From positions 1 through 64,000 of the forward strand of contig NZ_PVNB01000003.1 of assembly GCF_003001995.1 (NCBI RefSeq): DNA of 64,000 bases. Direction: 5' to 3'. A program made the translations under genes and the position numbers. Position 1 is the first letter of the stretch. Each line of letters opens with the position of its first letter. The notes beneath the pieces are model-generated. The model ran no database searches and had not been told where the DNA came from. It worked only from the letters and a program-made list of their open reading frames with translations. Positions 1 through 8,708 of the stretch are shown one piece after another. The stretch comes from Orenia metallireducens (GTDB lineage: Bacteria; Bacillota; Halanaerobiia; Halobacteroidales; Halobacteroidaceae).

Positions 1-75
1 CTTTCGCGTTCAACTTGCATGTGTTAAGCACGCCGCCAGCGTTCGTCCTGAGCCAGGATCAAACTCTCCAATAAA
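1..75 (-). rRNA. 16S ribosomal RNA, 5' end (partial)
   Basis: The reverse complement carries the universal bacterial 8F region (AGAGTTTGATCCTGGCTCAG, positions 68 down to 49), followed by the conserved text leading to ACGAACGCTGGCGGCG. Only about the first 75 nt of the 16S gene lie in the window. The rest of the rRNA operon continues past the left edge. The 5' end at about 75 is estimated from E. coli numbering, where this motif starts at position 8. Confidence 0.97.
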
Positions 76-205
76 GATTTATTTAAATGTGAATACACAT
101 TTAATAACAAAAGTTTGATTAGCTCTATATTACGCTTGGTCAAAACTTGCATTGTTTAGTTTTCAAAGACCAAATTTAGTGCCACCTTTAGTAGCGACAT
201 TTAAT

Positions 206-529
206 ATCTTATCAAATCTCATTTCAGTTGTCAATAACTTTTTAAAAGTTTTTTAGCGACAACGTCATTAATCATAACATTTTAAAGAATCTCTGTCAAG
301 AAGTTTTCTATAAGACAAAAGACTTCTTAACAAGCGACAAGATATAGTTTATCAAAAGCACTGAATCTCGTCAAGAGAAAATTAAAATAAAAAAATATTT
401 TGTAGCACAACTAATAATTTAACATCTTTAATCATAATTGTCAAGAAGAGATTAAAAATAACTTTTTTAATAAAAACATCTTCGACAAACAACGTTTAAT
501 ATGATAACAGTTAATTTACTTGATGTCAA
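206..529 (-). promoter_or_regulatory. Five tandem rRNA promoters
   Basis: Five minus-strand promoters are stacked upstream of the 16S gene, each with exactly 17 bp between hexamers. They are: TTGACA (524-529) with TATCAT (501-506); TTGACA (439-444) with TAAATT (416-421); TTGACG (369-374) with TAAACT (346-351); TTGACA (294-299) with TATGAT (271-276); TTGACA (229-234) with TAAGAT (206-211). The -35 boxes are 65 to 85 bp apart. Several have the text TTGTCGC or a close variant just after the presumed start. The stretch 76-205 is the rRNA leader. The remainder to 618 is AT-rich and holds no gene. Confidence 0.8.
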
Positions 530-599
530 ATTAAAAGTTAAACATTCATTGCTACTACTTTATAATAACTCAATCATTAAAAAATTATACATATAATAA

Positions 600-627
600 A
601 GAAAAGATAGGCAACTGCCTATCTTAA
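600..627 (-). terminator. Rho-independent terminator of the Ca2+ ATPase gene
   Basis: On the minus strand a 9-bp stem (AAGATAGGC / GCCTATCTT) with a 4-nt loop is followed by a T-rich tail. It overlaps the TAG stop codon of the ATPase gene. Confidence 0.75.
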
Positions 628-3342
628 TGATTCTTCTACATTTACAACTCCAACATCATTTTTATATAAATTTATACAAAATTGAATAAACTCAATAAGC
701 AAAGTAGACCCTCCAGAAACCAATAATACAAAAGCCCATTCACCTTTAGCTAATAAAGTAGTCTTAAATAAGCTCTGAAACATAGGCAAATATAACACCA
801 TCAGATGCATTCCAAAAGAAAATACTACTGCTAATAGTAAATATATATTAGTAAAAGGATTAATCTGCAATACACTATACTTTTCAGAACGGCAACTAAA
901 AACAAAGAATAACTGTGCCATAACTAGATTAGTAAAGGCCATAGTTCTAGCTGTTTCCAGTGAATTAGAATATCTCAATCCAAATAAAAAGACAAGTAGT
1001 GTACCAAAACCTATTAAAATTCCTTGCCCACAGATTCTCCATTTTAATCCCCCAGCAAAAATACTCTCTTCTCTTGGACGTGGTTCTTTCTCCATAATAT
1101 CATCATCAGCTGGATCTATACCTAAAGCTAATGCAGGTAATCCATCTGTTACTAAATTAACCCATAAAATCTGAATTGGAATCAGTGGTAAAGGTAATCC
1201 TAATAAAGAGGATAAGAACATCGTCAATATTTCCCCTACATTACAGGATAATAAATAACGAATAAATTTACGGATATTATCATAAATTCCTCTGCCCTCT
1301 TCCACTGCTGCTACAATCGTCGCAAAATTATCATCAGCTAATATCAATGCTGATGCCTCTTGAGTTACATCTGTTCCTTTCTGACCCATAGCAATTCCAA
1401 TATCAGCTTCCTTGATAGCTGGAGCATCATTCACTCCATCACCAGTCATAGCAACGATGTGCCCTTTTCTCTGAAGAACCTTTACAATTCTTAGCTTATC
1501 CTGAGGTGATACTCTAGCAAAGACAGAAATATCATCTATATCTCTTTCCAATTCCTTATCTGTTAGCTCCATCAATTCTTGACCAGTTATAATCTTGTCT
1601 CCAAGCTCCAATAAATTCAACCTTTCTGCTATAGCTGCCGCTGTATTCTTATGGTCTCCTGTTACCATCTTTGGCTTTATTCCTGCCTGTTTACAGAGTC
1701 TAATGGCATCTGCAACCTCAGGCCTTGGTGGATCAATCATTCCAATCAAACCAACAAAAACGATCTCATCTTCATATCTTTCTAAATTATCTTCATTAGG
1801 TTTTCCACTTAACTCTCGATAACCTACGGCCAATATTCGTAATGCTTGGTTAGCTAAGTTCTCATTCTCTCTCAATATAGCTCTTCTCTTTGCTTCACCT
1901 AATGACTTTACCTTTCCATCTTCTAAATACCTAGTACACCTTTTCAGTAATATATCTGGTGCACCCTTGATATATAATGTATATTTTTTATTATCCTCAA
2001 CAATCACCGACATTCTTTTTCTAGAAGAATCAAAAGGTATCTCTATTCTTTTAGAAAAATTATTATCTAATTCTTCCTTATCTATACCTGCATCATCAGC
2101 TGCTAAAATCAATGCTCCTTCCGTCGGTTCACCTATTATCTCTCTTTTAGACCTACTCCTATAAGAATTATCTTTAAATTTTTTATTTAATGAATCTTTT
2201 CTCTTTAACTTAGCATTATTACAGATAGCTCCTATCTCTAAAGCCTTGATGAGTGATTTCTCATTAAACTCCTCCTCTTTACAATCATAGAGTTTAGCAT
2301 TAGTATAAACTTTCTGTACAGTCATTTCATTTTTAGTCAAAGTTCCTGTTTTATCAGAGCATATTACTGTGGCACAACCTAGAGTCTCTACAGCAGGTAA
2401 CTTTCTAACAATTGCATTACGTTTAATCATTCTTTGTACACCAATAGCTAAAGCCAAAGTAACAATAGCAGGTAACCCCTCTGGGATAGCAGCAACTGCT
2501 AAACTTACTCCTGACAAGAACATCTTATAAAGCGGCTCCCCTTTTACTACCCCTAAAGCTACTACTGCAGCACAGGCTAATAAGCAGATTAAAACAATTC
2601 CTTTACCTAAATCCTCCAATCTCTCCTGTAATGGTGTTGTACTATCCTCTGCCTCATGTAACAGACTGGCAATCTGACCCATCTCTGTATCGAGTCCTGT
2701 TTCAGTAACTACAGCTTTACATCTACCTTTAGTTACTACAGTTCCCATATGAATCATATTTGTTCTATCACCAACTGCAACCTCTAGATCAGAAGTTAAG
2801 TTGCATTTTTTCTTAACAACTGGTAGTGATTCTCCTGTTAAAGAGGATTCATTAACCTCCAGGGTACTACTCTCAATAATTCTAGCATCTACTGGGATCT
2901 TATCACCAATTTCAATAAAGATTATATCACCAGGTACAAGCTCCTCAGATACTACCTCTTCGATTTCACCTTCCCGCAAGACTCTGGCCTTAGGTGCCGT
3001 TAGTTCCTTTAGTGCTTGTAAAGACTTTTCTGCTCTAAATTCTTGAACAAAGCCCATAATTGCATTCAAAATCACAATAGATAAAATAGCAATCGCATCT
3101 GCATACTCACCTAAAAACCCTGAAATAATAACTGCTGCAATTAGGACTAAGACCATAAAATCTTGAAATTGTCCTATAAATAATGAAAAGACCGAATGAC
3201 CACTATTATCAGGCAACTTATTTGGTCCAATAGTTTCTAGGCGTTCTTCTACCTGCTTATGACTCAAGCCTCTACTTTTATTGGTCTGTAAATCATCTAA
3301 TAACTGTGGTACTGCTGAAGTATATGAATCTTTTTTAGACAT
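619..3342 (-). CDS. Calcium-transporting P-type ATPase (SERCA/PMCA type)
   Basis: This is a membrane pump that exports Ca2+ at the cost of ATP. At 907 residues it has full family length. The actuator motif TGES is at 169-172, the phosphorylation motif DKTGT starts at D330, and the hinge TGDGVNDAP is at 633-641. The ion-site residues match SERCA: PEGLP in M4 (287-291), NVGE in M5 (701-704) and NLVTDGLPA in M6 (729-737), so Ca2+ is the likely substrate rather than K+ or heavy metals. The N-terminal cation-ATPase domain and the M1-M10 helices are present. A strong AGGAGGGG site precedes the ATG. It is transcribed alone, away from rqcH and toward the rRNA promoters. Confidence 0.93.
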   Translation of the reverse strand: MSKKDSYTSAVPQLLDDLQTNKSRGLSHKQVEERLETIGPNKLPDNSGHSVFSLFIGQFQDFMVLVLIAAVIISGFLGEYADAIAILSIVILNAIMGFVQEFRAEKSLQALKELTAPKARVLREGEIEEVVSEELVPGDIIFIEIGDKIPVDARIIESSTLEVNESSLTGESLPVVKKKCNLTSDLEVAVGDRTNMIHMGTVVTKGRCKAVVTETGLDTEMGQIASLLHEAEDSTTPLQERLEDLGKGIVLICLLACAAVVALGVVKGEPLYKMFLSGVSLAVAAIPEGLPAIVTLALAIGVQRMIKRNAIVRKLPAVETLGCATVICSDKTGTLTKNEMTVQKVYTNAKLYDCKEEEFNEKSLIKALEIGAICNNAKLKRKDSLNKKFKDNSYRSRSKREIIGEPTEGALILAADDAGIDKEELDNNFSKRIEIPFDSSRKRMSVIVEDNKKYTLYIKGAPDILLKRCTRYLEDGKVKSLGEAKRRAILRENENLANQALRILAVGYRELSGKPNEDNLERYEDEIVFVGLIGMIDPPRPEVADAIRLCKQAGIKPKMVTGDHKNTAAAIAERLNLLELGDKIITGQELMELTDKELERDIDDISVFARVSPQDKLRIVKVLQRKGHIVAMTGDGVNDAPAIKEADIGIAMGQKGTDVTQEASALILADDNFATIVAAVEEGRGIYDNIRKFIRYLLSCNVGEILTMFLSSLLGLPLPLIPIQILWVNLVTDGLPALALGIDPADDDIMEKEPRPREESIFAGGLKWRICGQGILIGFGTLLVFLFGLRYSNSLETARTMAFTNLVMAQLFFVFSCRSEKYSVLQINPFTNIYLLLAVVFSFGMHLMVLYLPMFQSLFKTTLLAKGEWAFVLLVSGGSTLLIEFIQFCINLYKNDVGVVNVEESLR

Positions 3343-3563
3343 CTATCCCCCTCCTAATTTAAAATTAGAATGTATTCCACAATTCTAACTATAAAATAAA
3401 TCATAGTAACTCTAACTATAACTATCATTATTCAGCTTAAGTAAAGAAAATTACCCCTTCATAAATAAAATACAAGTTATATTCACAACTAGTTAGGATC
3501 TTGATAAAGTTAATTCAAATAAAATTTTCAGAAAATCGATTTATAACTTAAGGAATTTTATAT

Positions 3564-3592
3564 TTGAAAAGAACTTAGTAAAGTGTTACTAT
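3564..3592 (+). promoter_or_regulatory. Probable promoter of rqcH
   Basis: TTGAAA (3564-3569) and TACTAT (3587-3592) are separated by 17 bp and lie about 30 bp before the rqcH start. The rest of the divergent gap 3343-3623 shows no other clear feature. Confidence 0.5.
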
Positions 3593-3623
3593 AAATGTAA
3601 AGAATATTTAAGAGGAGTTGTTA

Positions 3624-5372
3624 ATGATGTCCTTAGACGGAGTTACTCTAGCCGCTATTAAAGATGAATTTAAAAATAGATTAATTGGTGGGCGAATAGA
3701 TAAGATTTATCAGCCAAAACCTGAATTACTGACTTTAAGAATTAGACAGCCTGGTCAGAATCTAGAATTATTAATCTCTGCTGACCCCCAAGAACCAAGA
3801 GTGCATATTAGTGAAGAGAATTTTGATAATCCGATGAATCCTCCTGCTTTCTGTATGTTGCTTAGAAAGCATATTGAAAGCGGAAGGATTAAAGATGTTC
3901 AGCAACCCAATTTTGAAAGAATTTTAGAGATAACTATCCAATATATGAATAATGAAGGAAACTTAGCAGATAAGATTCTTGTTATAGAGTTGATGGGTAG
4001 ACACAGTAATATTATCTTATTGAATGAAGATCGAATGATATTAGATAGTATTAAACGGATTACCTCTAATAAGAGCCGTTATCGCCAGTTACTACCTGGC
4101 AAAGGGTACTTTCCTCCACCAGAGCAAGGAAAGAATAATCCTTTAACTACTGATTCAGAAGAGTTTACCCAATTACTTCAAAATGATCTTAATGAGCCAA
4201 TCTATCGAGCAATCATGAATAATTATCGAGGAATTGGACCTTTGATTGCTCATGAAATTGCTTATCGGGCTGACTTAAATGGCGAAGAGCAATTAACCAA
4301 TCAAAATCAGATAAAATCTTTGGGGCAAGAGTTTATAGCTATCTTTGAAGCTATTAAAAATAACAGCTTTAATCCTACTTTAGTATTAAAGAACAATGAA
4401 TTTGAAGCCTTCTCTTCTATAAATTTAGAGCAGTTTGACCTTCCAAAGAAAGAGTATGATTCAATTAGTGAGTTGATGACCATCTATTTTGTCGAAAAAA
4501 TCACACGAAGGATAATCAACCGCTATACTGAAAAGATGGGAGCAGTCATCTCTAATAATAAGGAGAAGGCTGATAAGAAATATCGTAAGCTAAGAGGGCA
4601 GCTAAAGGGAGCTCAAAATGCCGATAAATATAAGCTCAAAGGTGAATTAATCCTAGCAAATATCTATCGGTTAACGAAGGGTGAAAAAAAGGTCAAGTTG
4701 GAAAACTATTATGATGATAATAAAAAGATTACCATCACCTTAGATCCTAAACTCAATCCATCTGATAATGCTCAAAAGTACTTTAAGAAGTATGAAAAGG
4801 CTAAAAAAAGTGTCAAATATTTAAAGTATGAACTATATAAAATAAAGAATGAACTCGATTATTTAAATCAATTAGAGGTCAATATAGAACAAGCAGAAAG
4901 TGTTGAAGATTTAGAGGAGATTTATGAAGAGATGGTTCAAGAAGGATATATCAGAGAACAGAAAAAGAATAAGAATAAACGGGATAAAAAACTGCCACCA
5001 CTTAAATTCAAATCTACTGATGGGTATGATATCTTAGTTGGAAGAAATAATCGCCAGAATGACAAGTTAACAAAAAAAATTGCCAATAATCAAGATACTT
5101 GGCTTCATGTCAAAGACCTACCTGGGTCACATACCATTATCAGAAACCATACTGGTGAAGATTTGCCTGAAAATACTATTTTAGAAGCTGCTCAAATAGC
5201 TGCTTTTTATAGTAAAGGTAGAGAATCTAGTAATGTTCCTATCGATTATACTCTAATCAAAGATGTCAAAAAAGCTAAAGGAGCCAAACCAGGAATGGTT
5301 TACTATGAGAACTATACAACCTTATATGTAGATCCTAATGAAGAACTTGTGAAGAATTTAAGGGTTGATTAA
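3624..5372 (+). CDS. rqcH: NFACT-family ribosome quality control protein RqcH
   Basis: This is the bacterial Rqc2/NEMF homologue (older name FbpA, fibronectin-binding). It binds obstructed 50S subunits with peptidyl-tRNA and directs C-terminal alanine tailing of stalled chains. The order is the NFACT-N domain (SLDGVTLAAI start), a helix-hairpin-helix region, a charged coiled-coil middle (about 300-440), then NFACT-R near the C-terminus (TWLHVKDLPGSHTII, about 500-515). The E-R pair about residues 97-98, counting from MSLDG, sits where the functional D-R pair of B. subtilis RqcH lies. AGAGGAG at 3611-3617 favours ATG 3624 or 3627 over the TTG at 3618. The gene is transcribed alone and ends at a strong hairpin. 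Confidence 0.92.
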   Translation: MMSLDGVTLAAIKDEFKNRLIGGRIDKIYQPKPELLTLRIRQPGQNLELLISADPQEPRVHISEENFDNPMNPPAFCMLLRKHIESGRIKDVQQPNFERILEITIQYMNNEGNLADKILVIELMGRHSNIILLNEDRMILDSIKRITSNKSRYRQLLPGKGYFPPPEQGKNNPLTTDSEEFTQLLQNDLNEPIYRAIMNNYRGIGPLIAHEIAYRADLNGEEQLTNQNQIKSLGQEFIAIFEAIKNNSFNPTLVLKNNEFEAFSSINLEQFDLPKKEYDSISELMTIYFVEKITRRIINRYTEKMGAVISNNKEKADKKYRKLRGQLKGAQNADKYKLKGELILANIYRLTKGEKKVKLENYYDDNKKITITLDPKLNPSDNAQKYFKKYEKAKKSVKYLKYELYKIKNELDYLNQLEVNIEQAESVEDLEEIYEEMVQEGYIREQKKNKNKRDKKLPPLKFKSTDGYDILVGRNNRQNDKLTKKIANNQDTWLHVKDLPGSHTIIRNHTGEDLPENTILEAAQIAAFYSKGRESSNVPIDYTLIKDVKKAKGAKPGMVYYENYTTLYVDPNEELVKNLRVD

Positions 5373-5390
5373 AGTTACAATATCATACTA

Positions 5391-5434
5391 AAAAGAGGAT
5401 CTACTTGGCTATATAGCCAAGTAGATCTCTTTTT
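5391..5434. terminator. Bidirectional terminator between rqcH and the MATE gene
   Basis: A long stem (GATCTACTTGGCTA / TAGCCAAGTAGATC) is flanked by A-rich and T-rich runs on both sides. It can end both the rightward rqcH and the leftward MATE transcript. Confidence 0.85.
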
Positions 5435-5466
5435 CATTCAAATTAAAATCCTAAATAATATTATAT

Positions 5467-6867
5467 TCAGCTATTATTAGATACATTAACCATCTCACCT
5501 ACATTATCTTCTCTCATCTTAGCAAAATAATCCTTTAAGGTCGAAACCAACCAAAACACTAAGATAATAAAAGAAACACCTTCTGCAACAGGAAAAGCAA
5601 ACCATAGAGCAGACAATCCATATAATTCTCCCAACCAGTACATAACCGGTAATAACAAAACTATCTGTCTTAATAATGCTAATAATAAACTTGGAAAGCC
5701 CTTACCAATCGATTGAAAGGTAGTTGCTCCTATTAAGGATATCCCAATTACAGGAAAAGCAAGACTGATTCTTCTTAAAGCAGTACTACCTATCTCTAAA
5801 AGCTCCTGATTTCCATTAAAGAGTCTAATTAGCCCTTCAGGGAAGAGTTGAAATATGATAAAACCAACCATAGTAAAGATAAATCCAATCGACATTCCAG
5901 AGATTATTGTTTTTTTCATTCGCTTAGGATTATTATGCCCATAATTATAACCAACAATCGGCATAAAACCTTGACCCAGACCAAAAACAGGCATAAAGAC
6001 AAAAGACTGTAACCTAAAATAAATACCTACCACTGCAATAGCTGTTGTGTCATAACTTGCTACAATTACATTCATTCCAGCCATCATAATACTAGCAAGT
6101 ATCTGCATGACCATAGCAGGAAAACCTACTTGATACAACTCTTTAATAATTCCTAAATCAAAATTAAAGTCTTCAAGCTTTAATTGAATCTGGTTTTTAT
6201 CACTTAGAATAATTCTAGTAATGAAGGTTCCACTAATTATTCTAGAGATAACTGTGGCATAGGCTGCTCCTTCAACTCCAAAGCTAGGAAAGAACCCAAT
6301 TCCAAAGATCATCAAAGGATCTAAAATCATATTGATAACTGCTCCAATTAGCATAGTTAGCATAGGAATAAAGGTATTTCCCTCTCCTCTTAAGATATTA
6401 TTAAAGATCATAGGAACGAACATTGCTACTGAACCAATCATGATTATTCTAATATACCTAGTCCCCATATCAATTAAATTAGGACTACTTGTAAAAATTC
6501 TAATCAAATCATCGGCAAAGAAGATTCCAATTATAGCTGTGATTATCCCATAAATAATAGCTGTAAAAACTACATGTTCTGCTACATTGTTGGCTTTATG
6601 CCCTTCACCTCTTCCTAATAATCTAGAGATTAAGGAATTGGCACCAACCCCTGTTCCAACTCCCACTGCAATTAAGACCATTTGAATTGGAAAGGCTAAA
6701 GATAATGCAGATAATGCTTCAGTACTTAAATGTCCAATATAGATACTATCTACCACATTATATAATGCCTGAACTGCCATTCCAATAATTGCAGGAATCG
6801 ATAATTTAAGTAATAATGGTATAATCGCTTCTTCTCCTAACCTATCGGAGTTCTTATTAACTTTCAT
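5467..6867 (-). CDS. MATE family multidrug efflux transporter
   Basis: This is a membrane antiporter expected to export cationic drugs or metabolites using a Na+ or H+ gradient. It has 466 residues with about 12 hydrophobic helices in two similar halves. Typical MATE text is visible: the N-terminal PLLLKLSIPAIIGMAVQALYNVVD, then GVGTGVGANSLISRLLGRG and GLGQGFMPIVGYNYG. An AAGGGGGA site precedes the ATG. It lies 24 bp downstream of a MarR-type gene in the same direction, so the two probably form one transcript controlled by that repressor. The exact substrate cannot be read from sequence. Confidence 0.9.
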   Translation of the reverse strand: MKVNKNSDRLGEEAIIPLLLKLSIPAIIGMAVQALYNVVDSIYIGHLSTEALSALSLAFPIQMVLIAVGVGTGVGANSLISRLLGRGEGHKANNVAEHVVFTAIIYGIITAIIGIFFADDLIRIFTSSPNLIDMGTRYIRIIMIGSVAMFVPMIFNNILRGEGNTFIPMLTMLIGAVINMILDPLMIFGIGFFPSFGVEGAAYATVISRIISGTFITRIILSDKNQIQLKLEDFNFDLGIIKELYQVGFPAMVMQILASIMMAGMNVIVASYDTTAIAVVGIYFRLQSFVFMPVFGLGQGFMPIVGYNYGHNNPKRMKKTIISGMSIGFIFTMVGFIIFQLFPEGLIRLFNGNQELLEIGSTALRRISLAFPVIGISLIGATTFQSIGKGFPSLLLALLRQIVLLLPVMYWLGELYGLSALWFAFPVAEGVSFIILVFWLVSTLKDYFAKMREDNVGEMVNVSNNS

Positions 6868-6891
6868 AATTATTCCCCCTTAAATTCTCTT

Positions 6892-7323
6892 TTAATTATC
6901 TAATTTATTCTTTAAATTCTCATACATCTTTTTAGTTGTAATTAGATAATTCTCTAATTCATCTTGAGTTAAGCCTTCTTTCATTTCACTTTCTACCGAA
7001 TCTAATATTTTAATAAATCTAGGTTTAAATTCTTTAGCTTTAGCAGTTAAGTATAGTACTCTTTTACGCCTATCATCAAGGTCAGCCTCTTTAATTATAA
7101 AACCAACTGCTTCTAATTTCTTAATCCCTTTGCTTACAGCAGATTTATTAAGATTATAAGTCTGACATAAACTATGTTGACAAACTCCTTCCCTTCTATA
7201 TAAAGACATTAAAAGAAAGATCTGTCCATGACTAATATCATAAGGCTCTAATTTCTTATCTAATAAGGCTGCATGTGCTCTACGGATCATACTTAAATAT
7301 TTACCAATTCTTTCTCTTATCAT
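6892..7323 (-). CDS. MarR family transcriptional repressor
   Basis: This 143-residue winged-helix regulator has the MarR pattern. A helix-turn-helix (about 54-75, HSLCQTYNLNKSAVSKGIKKL) is followed by a wing with the signature DDRRKRVLYLT and a C-terminal dimerisation helix. It is the first gene of a two-gene unit with the MATE pump. Its promoter carries two copies of a palindrome, so negative autoregulation relieved by a ligand is the likely mode. GGAGG lies close before the ATG. Confidence 0.9.
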   Translation of the reverse strand: MIRERIGKYLSMIRRAHAALLDKKLEPYDISHGQIFLLMSLYRREGVCQHSLCQTYNLNKSAVSKGIKKLEAVGFIIKEADLDDRRKRVLYLTAKAKEFKPRFIKILDSVESEMKEGLTQDELENYLITTKKMYENLKNKLDN

Positions 7324-7337
7324 AACTCTCTACCTCC

Positions 7338-7400
7338 AAAAATAGTTCACCCTTCAACTATTTTTAGTATATAATAAGTTTAGTTCACTTGTCAACTATT
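7338..7400 (-). promoter_or_regulatory. marR-MATE promoter with two palindromic operators
   Basis: TTGACA (7390-7395) and TATACT (7366-7371) have an 18-bp spacer. One inverted repeat (TAGTT, 8 bp, AACTA; 7381-7398) covers the -35. A second with perfect 10-bp arms and the same 8-bp spacer (7338-7365) covers the start region. Both share the text TAGTTCAC-N3-TCAACTATT, as expected for MarR sites that block RNA polymerase. Confidence 0.75.
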
Positions 7401-7481
7401 ATTTAAAATCCAAGTTTGCTATATTCTTATAATGTAATATTTGACCATATTAATACATTACCGATATAAATAGTATCTCTT

Positions 7482-7602
7482 TATAGGTATATTACGACAC
7501 TTTTTCTTTGGTGGTTAGGAGTTAGAAATTTAGGTAGTTAAGCAGTTCCTAACCACCTACCCACCTGTCTACCTAATAAATAAAGTGTCGTAATAACTCT
7601 AT
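7482..7602. repeat. MITE-like element, copy A
   Basis: Terminal inverted repeats TATTACGACACTTT (7490-7503) and AAAGTGTCGTAATA (7582-7595) bound a 106-bp core. The weaker outer repeat extends to about 7482 and 7602. The interior is itself quasi-palindromic (GGTGGTTAGG against CCTAACCACC). In inverse orientation it matches copy D (52134-52239) with about three differences over 106 bp. It codes for nothing. It sits between the marR promoter and the kinase terminator. Confidence 0.85.
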
Positions 7603-7635
7603 TAAGGTTCATTTTAAATTCACCCATCTATAAAA

Positions 7636-7696
7636 CGAAAAAATCGCCCATTTCTAGAGTTATGTTCTCACAAAACATATCTTAGAAAGAGCGACT
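7636..7696 (-). terminator. Terminator of the hybrid kinase gene
   Basis: On the minus strand, TCGCTCTTTCTA pairs with TAGAAATGGGCGA (with mismatches) across an inner TATGTT stem. It is followed by TTTTTTCG. It lies about 40 bp after the kinase stop codon. Confidence 0.7.
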
Positions 7697-7734
7697 TATG
7701 TTTGTCATATTAGCTAAAGAGTAAAAATAATAAT

Positions 7735-8673
7735 TTATAGTCCATACACATCTGAAAATTCTACATCTATTCTATCAATTAAATTTTTCTCTTCAATATC
7801 ATAATTATTTATAGATTCTTTTACTTGATTCAACTGTTTTGTAGGTAATTCTATAATAAATTCTGTAAATTTTCCTACCTCACTTCTTACTCTAATCTCC
7901 CCTCCATGTAATTCAACAAGTAATTTAACAATTGCTAATCCCATTCCAGTTCCTTCGTTTCTTCTAATAAAAGACTTATCTACTTGTCTAAAAGATTCAA
8001 AAATTATCTTCTGCTTATCTTCTTGAATCCCTATTCCTGTATCTTTTACTATGATAACTATATAATCATCTTTATCTAATAGATTTACAGAAATAACATC
8101 CCCTTCATCTGTAAATTTTATTGCATTAGAAAGTAAGTTTAAAATAATTCTTTCAATCACAAAGATATCACAAGGAATTTCTTTGTTTTTCACATCTGAT
8201 TTAAACTCTAATACTCGATTTTTATTTTCTATATAAGTTGCTACTGAATAGGTCATCCTCTTAATAAACTCTACTATATTATAATTATCGATATTTAATT
8301 TAAAAGAATTAGAGTTTATCTTAGTGATATCGAGCATATTATCCACTAACTTTAAGAGCCTATAATTATTCTGTTTGATAATACTTGTATATTTTTTAAA
8401 CTTATATTCGATTTCCGGATTTAAAATTTTGTCTTGATATAAAGTTAACATTTGTAGTGCAGAGAAAGAAAGATTTAAGGGTGTTTTAAACTCATGAGAT
8501 AAATTGGCAAAAAACTCTAGCTTTAATTTACTATATTCTAATTCTTCTTTAAGTAATTCTCTTTCAGTAATATCTAAAGCTGAAACTAATATCCCTTCAA
8601 TTTCCCCATTTCTATCTTTTAATATATTATTCCGCCCAATAAACTTTCTCTCTCTAGCATCTTTAGTTAACAC
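7735..8673 (-). CDS. Histidine kinase module, 3' part of the frame-split hybrid kinase
   Basis: This 312-residue reading frame starts inside a PAS domain (ending in SALDITERE). It continues with HisKA (NLSHEFKTPLN, phospho-acceptor His) and a HATPase_c domain: N box NLLSNAIKFT, G1 DTGIGI, G2 GTGMGLAI. The listed start is a GTG codon without a ribosome site and is unlikely to be used. The frame stays open back to the A-run at 8697-8706, where it joins the upstream frame. It is best read as the C-terminal part of the gene at 8694-13385. No response regulator lies beside it. Confidence 0.8.
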   Translation of the reverse strand: MLTKDARERKFIGRNNILKDRNGEIEGILVSALDITERELLKEELEYSKLKLEFFANLSHEFKTPLNLSFSALQMLTLYQDKILNPEIEYKFKKYTSIIKQNNYRLLKLVDNMLDITKINSNSFKLNIDNYNIVEFIKRMTYSVATYIENKNRVLEFKSDVKNKEIPCDIFVIERIILNLLSNAIKFTDEGDVISVNLLDKDDYIVIIVKDTGIGIQEDKQKIIFESFRQVDKSFIRRNEGTGMGLAIVKLLVELHGGEIRVRSEVGKFTEFIIELPTKQLNQVKESINNYDIEEKNLIDRIDVEFSDVYGL

Positions 8674-8693
8674 AACAACCTCTTTATACTCTT

Positions 8694-8708
8694 TTATTTT
8701 TTTTTTAA
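8694..8708 (-). other. Run of ten A: frame change or slippage site in the kinase gene
   Basis: On the coding (minus) strand TTTT is followed by ten A (plus-strand T-run 8697-8706). The upstream frame reads Leu-Lys-Lys-Lys-stop here. Reading as if one A were added continues without a stop into the rest of the PAS domain. That equals a -1 ribosomal shift on A-AAA-AAA, or transcript slippage. A sequencing or assembly error, or a true mutation, would look the same. Confidence 0.75.

Noticed and set aside
8671-8673. An independent histidine kinase starting at this GTG
   Set aside because: There is no ribosome site, and the start would cut a PAS domain in half. Continuity through the A-run explains the frame better.
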